From an uncultured Christensenella sp. (GTDB lineage Bacteria; Bacillota; Clostridia; Christensenellales; Pumilibacteraceae): a stretch of 64,000 nucleotides of DNA. A program made the translations under genes and the position numbers. Of the stretch, positions 35,232 through 45,612 are shown piece by piece (positions within the stretch are counted from its first letter, which is position 1; the number at the start of each line of letters is the position of its first letter). Location of the stretch: NCBI GenBank assembly GCA_910585955.1, contig CAJUGC010000006.1, positions 1 through 64,000 of the forward strand. Reading direction: 5' to 3'. The notes under the pieces are model-generated. The model saw nothing but the letters and a program-made list of their open reading frames with translations. It was not told the DNA's origin and searched no databases.

Positions 35232-37265
35232 ATGAGAGATATGCGAAGGAAGAGGAACATGACGTCCGCGAGATTTTCGGCGATCGTCTGCTGTATGCTC
35301 GCGTTTGCGCTTTTTATTTCCGTTTCGCTTGGTTTGGCGGGTCTTGCCGTTTCGAGAGCGGAAGGAGAAAAAACGACTCTTGCGCTTACTTCGGATTCGT
35401 TCGCGTCCGTATCTGCAGATTCCTCGAGGCTTTGGCGATTAAAGATAGACGAAGAGGACGGAAAAACCAACTATTCCAAGTTGCTCGACAAAACCATTTA
35501 CAGAGGCAGTGAAGGAAACATTGTAAGAGGAGAACTTGACGACGCATACGCGCGTTTCAGAGACAAAACGCTCGATCTTGAGTTCGATCCGGCGTATAAG
35601 GTGGCAGGCGACGTGGACGTCGCGACGCTTTTGAAAAGCGGAGTCACGCTTTCGTACTCTCATCACGATGCGGATACGTCGGCTCTCATAACAAACCTTA
35701 AAGGCTCGAGACAGGGCGTCATGCATATAAAAACGACTATGACGGCAGACTTCACGAATTCAAGCTATGCCTTGAGCGGAGCGAAGTCCGATAACTACAG
35801 CATAACGGATGAAAATACGCTTGTCGTGGTCAAAGAATGGTACATAGTAAACGTCGCAAATCTGTTGCGAGACGAACACGGAATTTATGCGACTTTTTCG
35901 GATATAAATTACGGCGACGATTACGCGCTTGCCTCTCCGCGACCCGGACACGGCAACACCGTGGTTTGGACGCTGTCGCGCGGTAAAACACGTTTGGCGC
36001 GATTTGCCGTAGTGTTTGAGGGCGGAAAAGAAAAGCTTTACGAAACGACGACGCCAGAAGGCATTACACCCGATATGGCTGCGCCGCTTTCGGGGACATT
36101 TAAAGACAGACTCAAAGGTCTTTCCGTAGGCGATTATACGCTTACGGGCGAACTTGACGAATACGTTTCGGGGGAAAGCCACACTCATTGGTGGGAGGAG
36201 GACGGCGCGATTCTCGACGATTACGGAACTTATTATCACGCCATAACTCACACATTTGCGTTTAAGGTCATGCCGTTCGACATCTCCGAACCGAATGTGC
36301 TTGACGAGGCGGATAAGAAGATAAGCGTAGACAGATACGTCGCTCAGTATACGGGGCAACCCGTCGAGCCGTGGGACATAGTCGTACGCTTTAAAGGGAC
36401 GCCGCTGAAACTCGGCGACGACTACGATCTCGAGTTTTCGAACAATATAAACTCCGGCATAATGGGCGTTAAAATTATCGGCAGGAACAACTTTAAAGGT
36501 CAGACGACGACAAACAAAGTCGTTATAGGCAACGTCGAAAACTCCTGGCTGGAAACGCCGCATATAAACCGTTGGATATACGGCAATTACGACCGCAAAG
36601 TCAATACGATAAGCGCCGTTCCGAAGTATCTCTACGACGACGATAAAGTGCTGTTTTCCGTTTATAAGGCGGACGGAGAGGACTTTGCTTTGGTAGAGGG
36701 AATGCAAGATTTTTCGCTCGTAAGAGTAGAGGGTGAAGACGAGCTGCTGGTGTCCGACGAGATCGCGAAACTAATGGCTTCGCTAGACGCGGGCGCCTAT
36801 CGTCTGCGCGCGAGACTCGACGATACTACGAGCTACGGCTCGCTCGATTCGGTTGCGGACTTTAAAATATTACAGGCCGAAAACCGTTGGGTAAGCGCGC
36901 CTTCCGTTATACAGTGGGCAAGCGACGATTACGACGCGAGTATAAAGCACTTTATCGCCGCGCCTCTTCTCGGCGAAGAGAGCGCCGTCAAACTGACCGT
37001 AAAAGATGAAGACGGCAATATCGTATATGACAGCTCGCGCGACAGCGACAGCGTGCTTGCTTCGCTCAAAAAAGGAAAGTACACTCTGACGGCTGCTGTC
37101 GCCGAAACCGTAAACTATACGGGGCTTTCGACGGACGTCGAATTCGAAGTCTTGCGCGGCAGCACGGAAATCATAATTGCTATCGCCATAATAAGCGCTT
37201 TCGACGTGTTGCTCATAGTTGCGCTCGTAGTGCTGTTCGTCCTTGCGAGAAGGAGGAAAAGCTGA
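35232..37265 (+). CDS. Membrane-anchored surface protein with Ig-like/MBG-like domains
   Basis: A 677-residue exported protein. The start at 35232 follows AAGGAG. Signal peptide about 15-45. The outer part contains repeated beta domains of the kind seen in Clostridia surface proteins (YTGQPVEPWDIVVRFKGTPL near 375, then two units opening WLETPHINRW and WVSAPSVIQW). The C-terminus is a hydrophobic helix followed by ARRRKS, so it is anchored in the membrane and not by sortase (no LPxTG). Its stop codon overlaps the next ATG (TGATG). A structural or adhesive role is inferred; no catalytic motif is seen. Confidence 0.72.
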   Translation: MRDMRRKRNMTSARFSAIVCCMLAFALFISVSLGLAGLAVSRAEGEKTTLALTSDSFASVSADSSRLWRLKIDEEDGKTNYSKLLDKTIYRGSEGNIVRGELDDAYARFRDKTLDLEFDPAYKVAGDVDVATLLKSGVTLSYSHHDADTSALITNLKGSRQGVMHIKTTMTADFTNSSYALSGAKSDNYSITDENTLVVVKEWYIVNVANLLRDEHGIYATFSDINYGDDYALASPRPGHGNTVVWTLSRGKTRLARFAVVFEGGKEKLYETTTPEGITPDMAAPLSGTFKDRLKGLSVGDYTLTGELDEYVSGESHTHWWEEDGAILDDYGTYYHAITHTFAFKVMPFDISEPNVLDEADKKISVDRYVAQYTGQPVEPWDIVVRFKGTPLKLGDDYDLEFSNNINSGIMGVKIIGRNNFKGQTTTNKVVIGNVENSWLETPHINRWIYGNYDRKVNTISAVPKYLYDDDKVLFSVYKADGEDFALVEGMQDFSLVRVEGEDELLVSDEIAKLMASLDAGAYRLRARLDDTTSYGSLDSVADFKILQAENRWVSAPSVIQWASDDYDASIKHFIAAPLLGEESAVKLTVKDEDGNIVYDSSRDSDSVLASLKKGKYTLTAAVAETVNYTGLSTDVEFEVLRGSTEIIIAIAIISAFDVLLIVALVVLFVLARRRKS

Positions 37266-38386
37266 TGTATGCAAGCGTGCTTATGGCGGCGACGGATAAA
37301 TTCGTCGTTGCGCTCATACTGTCCGTGGTGACGACTTTGTTGCTCGTTGCGCTCGTAGTGCTTGCTTATCTTGCGGCAAGACCCGCCATGAGGCAGAATA
37401 AAGCGGAAAAGCTTGCGGAGGACGAAAAAGCGGCAAAAGCCGCAGAAATGCGGGAAAAACTCAAAGCGGAGGAAAAAGCCGCCGATGAGAAGGCTACGGC
37501 GGAACAGATTGCGGCGCTTGAAAAAGCGCGGGAAATTTCGCGTAAGATCGAAGAGGCGAAGGAAAACCTTTCGCACGGCGTCATAGCGGACAGCGAGCCT
37601 AAGGTAAGCGAAGAGCCTGCGGAAACCGAAAAAGAGGAGCTTCGCTCCTGCGAGTCTGCGCAGTCGGAAGAAAAGGAAAAAACGGAGACGTCCGAGACGA
37701 CGGCGGGACCGGAACAAAGCGGAGCGATCGCCTTAGAAGATCTCACCGCTGTAAACGAAGAAAAAACCTCGGAAGAAGAGAACGATGGAAGTATGCTCGA
37801 AACTGCGGCGACTGTTGCCGCAGTTGTTACAAAAGAGCAGTCCGAAAGCGAAAGTGCGGCGGAGGAAGGAGAAAAAGCGAAAAAAGCGGCGTTCGGATCG
37901 AGACCCGAACGAATCGTAAGTCCGTACAGCCTGAGCTTTAAAGCAAAGCTTATTCGGAGCGGAGAGGAGACGCAGACGTTCTACGGAGAAATCGAAGATA
38001 CGTTCGCTTCGTTCGTTGACGTTCGCAAGACGGAAAGTTGGTCTAAAGTTCGGTTTAAGATCAAGAGGGAAACGCTTGCAATAATGACTTTCCGAGGAAA
38101 TACTCTTTGCATTTCGCTTGCCTTGGATCCTACGGAAAAAAATCTTCGCGGTAAGTGTGCAAAGAATATGTCGGGCAGACGCGGTTTTTCGAATACGCCG
38201 TTGCTTATAAAACTCAAAAGAGAGCGCGCTTTGTCTGCGGCTAAGGATTTTATATACGAGCTTATGGCGTCATACGACAGCGAGCGCGTATATATCGATA
38301 TGCGTGACTATAGGTTGCCGTATGAAGAGGTCGAAAGCCTTGCGGGTCGCGGTCTTGCGAGATTGAAGCCTTCGGCAAAAGAGTAG
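37265..38386 (+). CDS. Membrane-anchored protein with charged coiled coil, partner of the preceding surface protein
   Basis: A 373-residue protein. One N-terminal membrane helix (about 15-38) whose core LLVALVVLAYLA resembles the last helix of the upstream protein. A long Glu/Lys/Ala-rich coiled-coil and low-complexity region follows (about 40-215). The C-terminal domain of about 135 residues (YSLSFKAKLIRSGEETQTFY, later LALDPTEKNLRGKCAK) is of a type often found in one or more copies in Clostridia proteins of unknown role. Translation is coupled to the surface protein by the TGATG overlap, so a complex across the membrane is likely. The function is not known. Confidence 0.7.
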   Translation: MYASVLMAATDKFVVALILSVVTTLLLVALVVLAYLAARPAMRQNKAEKLAEDEKAAKAAEMREKLKAEEKAADEKATAEQIAALEKAREISRKIEEAKENLSHGVIADSEPKVSEEPAETEKEELRSCESAQSEEKEKTETSETTAGPEQSGAIALEDLTAVNEEKTSEEENDGSMLETAATVAAVVTKEQSESESAAEEGEKAKKAAFGSRPERIVSPYSLSFKAKLIRSGEETQTFYGEIEDTFASFVDVRKTESWSKVRFKIKRETLAIMTFRGNTLCISLALDPTEKNLRGKCAKNMSGRRGFSNTPLLIKLKRERALSAAKDFIYELMASYDSERVYIDMRDYRLPYEEVESLAGRGLARLKPSAKE

Positions 38387-38415
38387 GCGAAAGCAAAAGA
38401 ATCGATATGACGATA

Positions 38416-38440
38416 AAAAGGAGCGGAACAGCTCCTTTTT
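38416..38440 (+). terminator. Terminator of the surface-protein pair
   Basis: The stem AAAAGGAGC/GCTCCTTTT with loop GGAACA and a T run. Confidence 0.8.
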
Positions 38441-38716
38441 TCTTACGGAGTCGGCTTGAATTCGTATATGCACGGCATAACTTAATTATTTGAAGTTCAC
38501 ATTCTCAATCGCGCATAATATCAAATGCACATACGTTGCTTTTATGCCTTTAGGGATTTATGTATTGACATATGAGGCAAAGAGCATACGAGTTGCGCCG
38601 GGTTTTATAATATATGTTTAGCGATGGGACTTGCTGGCTTATAGACGCTCAAGCAAGTTTGTAGCAAACGATTGGAGTAATAATTTATCATACTATCGAG
38701 CAAAACGAATGATATA
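38441..38716. other. Intergenic stretch without a recognisable feature
   Basis: About 275 bp between convergent transcripts. It contains a TTGACA at 38573 but no matching -10 box at the right distance, no open frame with a ribosome site and no known RNA motif. Confidence 0.5.
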
Positions 38717-38748
38717 AAAATACGAACTGAATTTACAGCTCGTATTTT
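38717..38748 (-). terminator. Terminator of the giant-protein operon
   Basis: A 9-bp stem AAAATACGA/TCGTATTTT with additional CTG/CAG pairing in the loop. It lies 35 nt past the stop codon at 38784. Confidence 0.7.
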
Positions 38749-38783
38749 GAAATTTTGCGAAAAGCGTTTGATCGGATAGGGGA

Positions 38784-39290
38784 CTATGCGGTTTCGAACT
38801 GCTTTATGCCTTTGGATTCGAGTACGGACGTCAAAGTTTCGACGTTTTCGATTTTGACCATTTTAAGCGAGTTGTTTTTTCCGAATGAACCGCAATCGGC
38901 GGGCGTAGCGAACCGGATCGTAACGGTCGCAAATCCGTTTTTTTCCGGTTTGACCGAGTACCCCGTTATTTCTTCCCATGCGGCGGAGAAGTACGAATCT
39001 TGGTTGGCGGTGCCCGTAAAGTAGAATCCGCTTTCTGCCACGGCGAACAGCAAGTTCGATACTTGCCACTTGAGAGCGGTAAATCGACCTACGGCATAGA
39101 CCGCGCCCGTTATCATAATGATCGCAGCCGTAACGCAAACGGATATTATCATCATGGTTTCTTCTCCGTTTGTAGCCGAGATAAACAGAAAGACCAACGA
39201 GGGGATAAGAAGAACAAGGCAGCTCATGAAAAGAGCCATTTTTGTATGACTATGCGTACAACTGTTCCACAGCGTATTTTTAAGATCCAT
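38784..39290 (-). CDS. Two-helix membrane protein of unknown function
   Basis: A 168-residue protein. Two adjacent hydrophobic helices (about 18-38 and 47-67) are followed by a cytoplasmic or exposed domain of about 100 residues, beginning VYAVGRFTALKWQVSNLLFA. This arrangement resembles bacterial PH-like membrane proteins, but similarity is too weak to name it. AGGAGA lies before the ATG. It begins 22 nt after the giant repeat protein's stop and must share its transcript, so it may help anchor or export that protein. No catalytic motif. Confidence 0.65.
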   Translation of the reverse strand: MDLKNTLWNSCTHSHTKMALFMSCLVLLIPSLVFLFISATNGEETMMIISVCVTAAIIMITGAVYAVGRFTALKWQVSNLLFAVAESGFYFTGTANQDSYFSAAWEEITGYSVKPEKNGFATVTIRFATPADCGSFGKNNSLKMVKIENVETLTSVLESKGIKQFETA

Positions 39291-39312
39291 GTAAAATCTC
39301 CTGTCGGTGTTT

Positions 39313-42300
39313 TTATACTATAGGCGTATAGGTAAGCGTAGCGAGATAGTCGCGGTACAATGCGAGCTGCTCGGGTGTTATGGGTCCGTCGATCGTGTCG
39401 TCGGTGATTTTGTTCGAGGAGTCGTATTCGAGCGCGTCGTTCGTCAGTTTGCTTACCGTGCGGAAGTTGGTTACATTGTTTACGATGTCGAGAGTCGCAT
39501 TTAGCGAGGCAGGCATAACCGAGCCGAGTATCGACGTATCGAAGGCAAGCGACGTTATATAAGTGTGCGCTTCTTCCGCGTCGCTTGTGGCAAATTTCGC
39601 GGTTCCGAGTACCACCTCGGCGTCGGACAGCATACTTGTGCCGGCAAGCGTTCCGAGATCGATGTTTATGATATGCGAACCGTTTTGATAATAGTAGTAG
39701 TTGAACAGCTCGGCAAACTCTATGGGCGCATTGTCGCCGGAGCCGTCGTCCTTGAATGCGCTTTCAAGTCCGCTCTTTGCCACACCCTTGAAGGGGAGGA
39801 CGAAGAACAGGTACTTTTTGAGATTTTCCGTATCGGACAGCTGATTTACGAAGTCGTCCCACATTACGCTTGAATAGTACTTTCCGCTCGTATCGGTCTT
39901 TGCAAAGTACAGTACTCCGTCCCAGAAGTAGATTTGCGTAGCCGATCTGTCGAGGAGAGTCCACACATAGGGAGTAGAGATGTTTATGATTACAAGCGGT
40001 TTGTTTACTATCGTGCCGTCCGCTTGTATGGTGGGTATAAGTTTGACCCATATATCCAATGGAATGTCGACTTTTATTATGCCGGCGACTGAAATATGGG
40101 CGTTGCCCGAGATGTGGAAGTCCTTGCGGTTTGCCGTGTTTATAAGCGCCGTCGTAAAATTCGAGATGTCGGAAAGGTCGTTTAAAGGAGCGGTGTTCAA
40201 AGAATTTATATAATCTTTCGAGCCCATGCCGTACTTTGATATAAACCAATTTTCATAGACAGTCGAGAATTTTACATAATCTCCGCTTATTTTCATATAG
40301 CTTCCGCTTTTTGCGCCGGAAACGAAGTCGGCGATCTTTATGTATTCGGAACCGACTTTGACGTAATCGCCGCGGTTATCCTGCACATATTTGAACCAAC
40401 TGTATTTATAGCGTTTTCCGACGTCGATATCGCTTTCCGCGAAGCTTTCGCCTCCGAACGGTTCGTAGCCCGCTATGAGTCCGTTTTCGGCGTCCTTTTT
40501 CATTTCCTCGTGCTTGTAGGTGTTGTTTAGCGACGCGCCGAAATCATAGTCGTGATAGGCGGGACGAGCGACGTGTTCGGCAATCGTTTCGGGGTCGGCT
40601 TCCGTAAGAGTGAGTCCGAAGTCGGTCGTCGTTGAAGAAGTGGCAAGTCCCGTAAAAGTCAGATTGGATAGGAAGTTTCCTTCCACATTGCGTGAAAGAG
40701 TGAATTTTGTTGCGTCGATCGTTATAGTCATCGTGCGTTCGATAGGCCGAGCCTCTTCGCCCTCTGCCGACGCCGTTACTTCTTCTTTAAGCGATATTCT
40801 CGGAAGCGAACTCATCGAGTTTATTATTCCTCCGAGCGTAGGAAGCTTGACGTCGTCGATACCCAGCAGGGAAGTGACCGCTCCGAAAGTCTTTTTGATA
40901 AGTTCGGCAATTTCGGTGTAGTCGTAATTCGGGTCCTCCATAAAGTCGCGACCTTCGTTGAATATGTCTGTAGCGATCGTCAGAAGTCCGCTGACGGTAT
41001 CCGCGAGATGAGTGACCGCAGTGACGTTGAAATCGTCTAAGAAATCGCCCGAAACCTTTTCTCTGTCCTCGGGGATTATTTTATCGAGCAGGGAAATTCG
41101 ATCTTCGGGATAATCTTTGCCTTCTTCGCGATCGGTGATCCCGAGCATATCTTTGAGGTTTCCGAGAAGATAGCGTACCTCTTCTACCGTGAGTTTGAAG
41201 CGCACGCCGTTGTAAGTGAGGTAAATTTCCTGAAGGGGATCGCCGTCCGTGATCATTACGTCGAACGTGTGTTTAAGCGTCGAGGCGAGTTCTTCGTCTG
41301 TTATGCGCCGTTCGCAGCCTTCGACGAGAGTCTTTGAGTAGACGTTTACGCCCATCTTCAGATTTGGTATGCCGTTTGTCGGTTGGAACTCTATATAGCC
41401 CGTGACGCGCTCTGTTTTATCGGCATAATAGACGTCGATGTTGTCAAACGAAACATGATACGCTTCGAGCTTGAATGTGTTTACAAGCGCGTCTATATAG
41501 TCTATAAGCGCGTCTGCCGAAACAAATTCAAAATCGGCGGAGAGAAAGGGCAGATTTTCCGAGGTCGCATCGTCGTATGTTTCGGAAATGTTTGCCCCGA
41601 CGGAAAATACGATCTCGCCGATGTTTTCTTCCGTCGCAGAGCCGAGGACGGAAAGGCGATCGAGCTTTCCGTCGTCTGTGAGAGACAGAGAGATCCTCAT
41701 TGCCGCGTCGCCTACGGATATGTCGAGCGACAGAGCGCCGTTTGCGTCGATTCCGCCGCCTCTGACAGCCGACAGTATCTCTTTTATGCCAAACGAAGGA
41801 ATGGCGTCCGTCACCGCATTTTTTATGTCCTCGATAAGGCGGGGAGTAAAGGCGGGAAGATAGGGCTCGATGTACGACATGAGCCTGTCGAAATCTGCGC
41901 TTGTGGCGCTTACGCGCATTTCGTCGTAGCCTATATAGTATGCGCCGTCGATCATTGCAAAGAATATTTCCACGCCGGAGACGTTCGCATTCACCTGAAA
42001 TTCCGTTCCGCTGTCTTTAAGCAATAAAACTATTTCGCCGCTTATCGGCAAAGACGCGCCGTCCATAGTCAGCGATGCGTCGAATTTTACCGCAAAGCCT
42101 TTCTTTTCCGTCAGCTCTTTTACGGGAGCGATGAAACGTGCAAGCTCGCTTGCATTCATGGGGTTTTCCGGCAAAACGTATTCGGTTTTTTCTTCCGATA
42201 CGGAAGAAAGCGTAAGCGAAGCGGTCAGCGGCTTTCCGCCTATCGAGCCGTATACGGAAAGTTTTTCGAGCATATTGCCGTTGTGAAGAAGAGTTATATC

Positions 42301-45300
42301 GAAGCCGCCGGCATTTACCGTAAGCGACGAAGAGTCTGTTTCGAGCGTGATATTGCTTGTTATGCCCGAAAGATCCGCGTCCTGTATGGTTTCCGAGAGC
42401 GAACCGACAACGCCGTTTATATCCCCTTTCAAAATACGGGAAATGATGTCTTTTATTTTGCCGTCGGGGAGAGCCGCGTCTATCGCGCCTCCGAGATCGC
42501 CGTCGATGAGAGGAGCAAGAAGCTCCAACACGGTGCCTGCGGTTTTCTTTGCGTCGTCGGGCAGAAGGGGCAATATCGCGTCTTTAAGCGCGGTGATGTC
42601 CGAAGAGGCGGCTGCCACGTTTATTCCGAGAACGCTTATATACAGCGTTTTGTTTGCGTATACGGCGTCGAGAGCAAGATCGTATGCGGGCAAATTGACG
42701 TGCGCGGTGATGACGGAGAAGTCTCTGTCGAAGCGCAGAGTTGCGTTTGCCGTGATTCCTCCCGCGTCGAGCGCCAAATCGAGCGCATAGGATTTGTGCG
42801 CTACTGTGTTTTTAAGAGCGCTTATCAAGAGAGTAATGTCTTGAAGTTCGTTGTAGTCTCCGTCGGGAGGAGCAATGTTCGTAGGTTTGTCGTCGGTGAG
42901 TGTAAGCGATGCGGCTATGTCTTTGCCGCCGAGATTGACGCGGATGTCCGCTTTTACGGGGGAAGAAGTCAGCGCGAGCACTATATTTGCGTCGCCGAGC
43001 TTTATTTTTGCACAAAGAGTTCCGTTTTTAAGACTTAACTCGGTAAGCATGGACGAAAGCAGGTCGTCTATGCTCATATTTTCGATCGAAGCGACTGCGT
43101 CTTTGATTCCGCCTACGGATGAAATTATTTCGCTTATACCGTCGAGGTCGCTTAATTCGAACTTGATATCAAGCGCGCTCAAAAGCTCTTTAAGACTTGA
43201 GATCAGTCCGTTTAGGTCTGAAACTCGGAATGTGAATTTGATATTTCCGCTTTCGATGTAAACGCGGGAATCGACATAGACGAACGCGACTTTGAGTCCG
43301 AGAAGTTCGACGGTTCCGTCGAGGGCGAAAGTTTTGTCCTCTCCTATGAGGATACGGATATTGCCGTCTACGTTCAGTCCGAGCGCGGAAAGATTTATAT
43401 TTGCGGCAAAACTTCGTTCGTTTATAAGGGGAAGAACGGGCGAAATGAAATCAATAAGTTCGACGGCGTCGATATACTCTCCGACTGCGACGACGGGCTG
43501 TCTCTCCGACAGACACTCGAGGGTGGCTCCCATGTCGAGCGTAATGCCGTTCACGGATATTTTATCGAGCTTTAAAGAAGAGATATGATCTCCGTTATGC
43601 GTTATGTTAGCGCCGTACACGCTATCGCCGAATTTAAGCCCCACCCTAAGTTCGCGTTCGTTTACGAGCGAAAACTCCTCTATGTGGGACAGCAGCTCTT
43701 TTAAATCGAGCGCGAGTATTTTTGAAAGAAGTTCGTTTATGTCGAGATCCGTATCCGAAAGATCTAAATTCGGAAGTTCGAAATCTATCCCCATAGACTT
43801 CAAAATATCCGTAAGTCGGCTTAATACTTCGTCGAAGTTGTCGGCGTCGAGTTTCAGACGCGCATTGCCGACCGAAAGATATACGGTCGCGCCGTCGTAC
43901 ATGGCGTTTATCGTCACGCCGGTATTTACAAGCGTCAGATCGGCGCAAAGCGTAAGGTCGCGGTTTATCGTCGCGTCTATTTTTACGGTGTCGGTAAAGG
44001 CTTCGCTTTCGACGTCGAGAGCCAAGCCGAGCTTATATGCGTCTGCGGTCGCCGTGTTTATCACGGGTTTTACAAAATCGAGTACGCCGCCGAGATCTTC
44101 GAACTCGTTGCGGTCGGGGAAGGATAGCTCGCCCGTAGGCAATACGTTCACCGTGACGGGCACGCCCGCTATGTCGAGGTTTGCGTCTATACCGCGCAGA
44201 GTTATCGTTTCATTGTCGAATACGGAAATGGAAATGTCGCCGGAAATTTTTTCCGCTATAGGCAGAAGCGGGCTGCCCTCTATAAGTATGTCCGAAAGCT
44301 TTATGCCGAAATCTATGGACACATAGCCGTCGTGTTCGACAAGTTCCAGTCCGCCGAACAGAGAACCGAGAAGATCCTCGGAAAGTTGACCTTCGAGGTC
44401 AAAGTCGAGATCGGGAAGGTCGATTATTTCTCCTATCACGTCCAAAAGTCCGGTAAGAGACGAGACGGGAATAAAGCCTTTAAGTCCTCCCGCTCCGATA
44501 AACAGTTTTTCTTCGCCGTAGCCGACATATAAAGCGTCGTCTACGAGAGCGTTTATGTCAAGAGTCGCAATGTCTATGCCGAGCTTTATGTTGTGAGTCG
44601 AACCGTATGCGCTTATGTTTACGTCGAGAGCGAGCGGAGCTCCTTCGAGATAGGGAGCAAAGGCGTTTGCAAGATAGTCGGACGGCTGTTTGGGCTGGTC
44701 TATCGGGGTGTCGATTATGTCGTCGCCTTTTTCGGGGAGGAACGGTTCGAACAGTTTGCTTTCTTCGAGTTCTCTGTCCTCGTTTATGTAGAGGAAGGTT
44801 TCTTCCATTTCCGACACAAGCGAAAGCGAACCGAGCGCGGGAACGTCGGTGGAATATTCGTCCTCTATTACGCAAGTTTTGACATACCAATCGTCGTCCA
44901 TCGTAAGCGTCATCTTCACGGAAGAGATCCGTGCCGGCTGCGACGACCCGGCGCGCGTTGCGATTTCGTAGCGGAAATATTTGCCCGCAAGCTCGGGATC
45001 CAGTACGAATTCGTATATGTACTGTCCGTCGCCGAACGATATGAGTCGCGCGGACAGCACGCTTTCCTCGGAGACCACATACTTGGTTATTTCTCTCGGA
45101 ACGCTGCCGTACTTCGAAAAATAAGTATCGGTGTTCATGGGAGTGATTTTATCGCTCCACACGACGCTTTCGCCGTGTACTTTCGCGCTCGGGCGGAAAA
45201 GTACGGTATTGTCCGGGGTTATGTAAGTCTGTTCGGCGTTGCTGACGAAAGCGGAAGAGGAGACCGTTTCGGTGAAAACGGTCTTGTTCTTTATCTTGCG

Positions 45301-45612
45301 GGAGTTGCGTACTGCCTGAGCGTATTTTGTAAATCCGAGGTCGGCTTTTGCGGAGCCTACGGCTTCGGATTCGAAATACGAGGCGTTGTATATCTGCCAA
45401 TTGCAAAAACCGAAATTTTCGAGCGGCGTGTAATCGGTCGGAGTACCGGATGATGGTTTCTCCTTCATATACGAAATGCTTTCGACTATTTCGGGCGGCG
45501 TGAATACGCTGTCCGCACGAGTATTCATTATCATGGAAATTGCGCAAAAGACTATCGCCATGATAGGCAATATAGTCACGAGCAATTTTGTTCTGTACGA
45601 TTTTACTTTCAT
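39313..45612 (-). CDS. Giant exported protein with tandem ~208-residue repeats
   Basis: A 2,099-residue protein. An N-terminal signal/anchor (about 8-30) precedes a head of about 280 residues. At least five related units then start near residues 315, 523, 731, 938 and 1169, with degenerate units near 1385 and 1815. Each unit has several beta strands (YKLGLALDV-type), a VYLSVGNARLKL-type strand, one or two helices (SDLNGLISSLKELL-type) and strands ending in LSVxGxxxGxxLxASLTL. The pattern of a beta sheet interrupted by helices recalls half-barrel lipid-binding folds such as LolA/LppX, but that is inference without a structure. No C-terminal sorting signal. One continuous frame of 6.3 kb with steady codon use shows it is a real gene. 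It is followed by a two-helix membrane protein. Confidence 0.8.
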   Translation of the reverse strand: MKVKSYRTKLLVTILPIMAIVFCAISMIMNTRADSVFTPPEIVESISYMKEKPSSGTPTDYTPLENFGFCNWQIYNASYFESEAVGSAKADLGFTKYAQAVRNSRKIKNKTVFTETVSSSAFVSNAEQTYITPDNTVLFRPSAKVHGESVVWSDKITPMNTDTYFSKYGSVPREITKYVVSEESVLSARLISFGDGQYIYEFVLDPELAGKYFRYEIATRAGSSQPARISSVKMTLTMDDDWYVKTCVIEDEYSTDVPALGSLSLVSEMEETFLYINEDRELEESKLFEPFLPEKGDDIIDTPIDQPKQPSDYLANAFAPYLEGAPLALDVNISAYGSTHNIKLGIDIATLDINALVDDALYVGYGEEKLFIGAGGLKGFIPVSSLTGLLDVIGEIIDLPDLDFDLEGQLSEDLLGSLFGGLELVEHDGYVSIDFGIKLSDILIEGSPLLPIAEKISGDISISVFDNETITLRGIDANLDIAGVPVTVNVLPTGELSFPDRNEFEDLGGVLDFVKPVINTATADAYKLGLALDVESEAFTDTVKIDATINRDLTLCADLTLVNTGVTINAMYDGATVYLSVGNARLKLDADNFDEVLSRLTDILKSMGIDFELPNLDLSDTDLDINELLSKILALDLKELLSHIEEFSLVNERELRVGLKFGDSVYGANITHNGDHISSLKLDKISVNGITLDMGATLECLSERQPVVAVGEYIDAVELIDFISPVLPLINERSFAANINLSALGLNVDGNIRILIGEDKTFALDGTVELLGLKVAFVYVDSRVYIESGNIKFTFRVSDLNGLISSLKELLSALDIKFELSDLDGISEIISSVGGIKDAVASIENMSIDDLLSSMLTELSLKNGTLCAKIKLGDANIVLALTSSPVKADIRVNLGGKDIAASLTLTDDKPTNIAPPDGDYNELQDITLLISALKNTVAHKSYALDLALDAGGITANATLRFDRDFSVITAHVNLPAYDLALDAVYANKTLYISVLGINVAAASSDITALKDAILPLLPDDAKKTAGTVLELLAPLIDGDLGGAIDAALPDGKIKDIISRILKGDINGVVGSLSETIQDADLSGITSNITLETDSSSLTVNAGGFDITLLHNGNMLEKLSVYGSIGGKPLTASLTLSSVSEEKTEYVLPENPMNASELARFIAPVKELTEKKGFAVKFDASLTMDGASLPISGEIVLLLKDSGTEFQVNANVSGVEIFFAMIDGAYYIGYDEMRVSATSADFDRLMSYIEPYLPAFTPRLIEDIKNAVTDAIPSFGIKEILSAVRGGGIDANGALSLDISVGDAAMRISLSLTDDGKLDRLSVLGSATEENIGEIVFSVGANISETYDDATSENLPFLSADFEFVSADALIDYIDALVNTFKLEAYHVSFDNIDVYYADKTERVTGYIEFQPTNGIPNLKMGVNVYSKTLVEGCERRITDEELASTLKHTFDVMITDGDPLQEIYLTYNGVRFKLTVEEVRYLLGNLKDMLGITDREEGKDYPEDRISLLDKIIPEDREKVSGDFLDDFNVTAVTHLADTVSGLLTIATDIFNEGRDFMEDPNYDYTEIAELIKKTFGAVTSLLGIDDVKLPTLGGIINSMSSLPRISLKEEVTASAEGEEARPIERTMTITIDATKFTLSRNVEGNFLSNLTFTGLATSSTTTDFGLTLTEADPETIAEHVARPAYHDYDFGASLNNTYKHEEMKKDAENGLIAGYEPFGGESFAESDIDVGKRYKYSWFKYVQDNRGDYVKVGSEYIKIADFVSGAKSGSYMKISGDYVKFSTVYENWFISKYGMGSKDYINSLNTAPLNDLSDISNFTTALINTANRKDFHISGNAHISVAGIIKVDIPLDIWVKLIPTIQADGTIVNKPLVIINISTPYVWTLLDRSATQIYFWDGVLYFAKTDTSGKYYSSVMWDDFVNQLSDTENLKKYLFFVLPFKGVAKSGLESAFKDDGSGDNAPIEFAELFNYYYYQNGSHIINIDLGTLAGTSMLSDAEVVLGTAKFATSDAEEAHTYITSLAFDTSILGSVMPASLNATLDIVNNVTNFRTVSKLTNDALEYDSSNKITDDTIDGPITPEQLALYRDYLATLTYTPIV

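Noticed and set aside
42812..43261. Long open frames opposite the giant repeat gene
   Set aside because: Several exist along 39.3-45.6 kb on the plus strand; none has a ribosome site, and all follow from the codon bias of the minus-strand gene.
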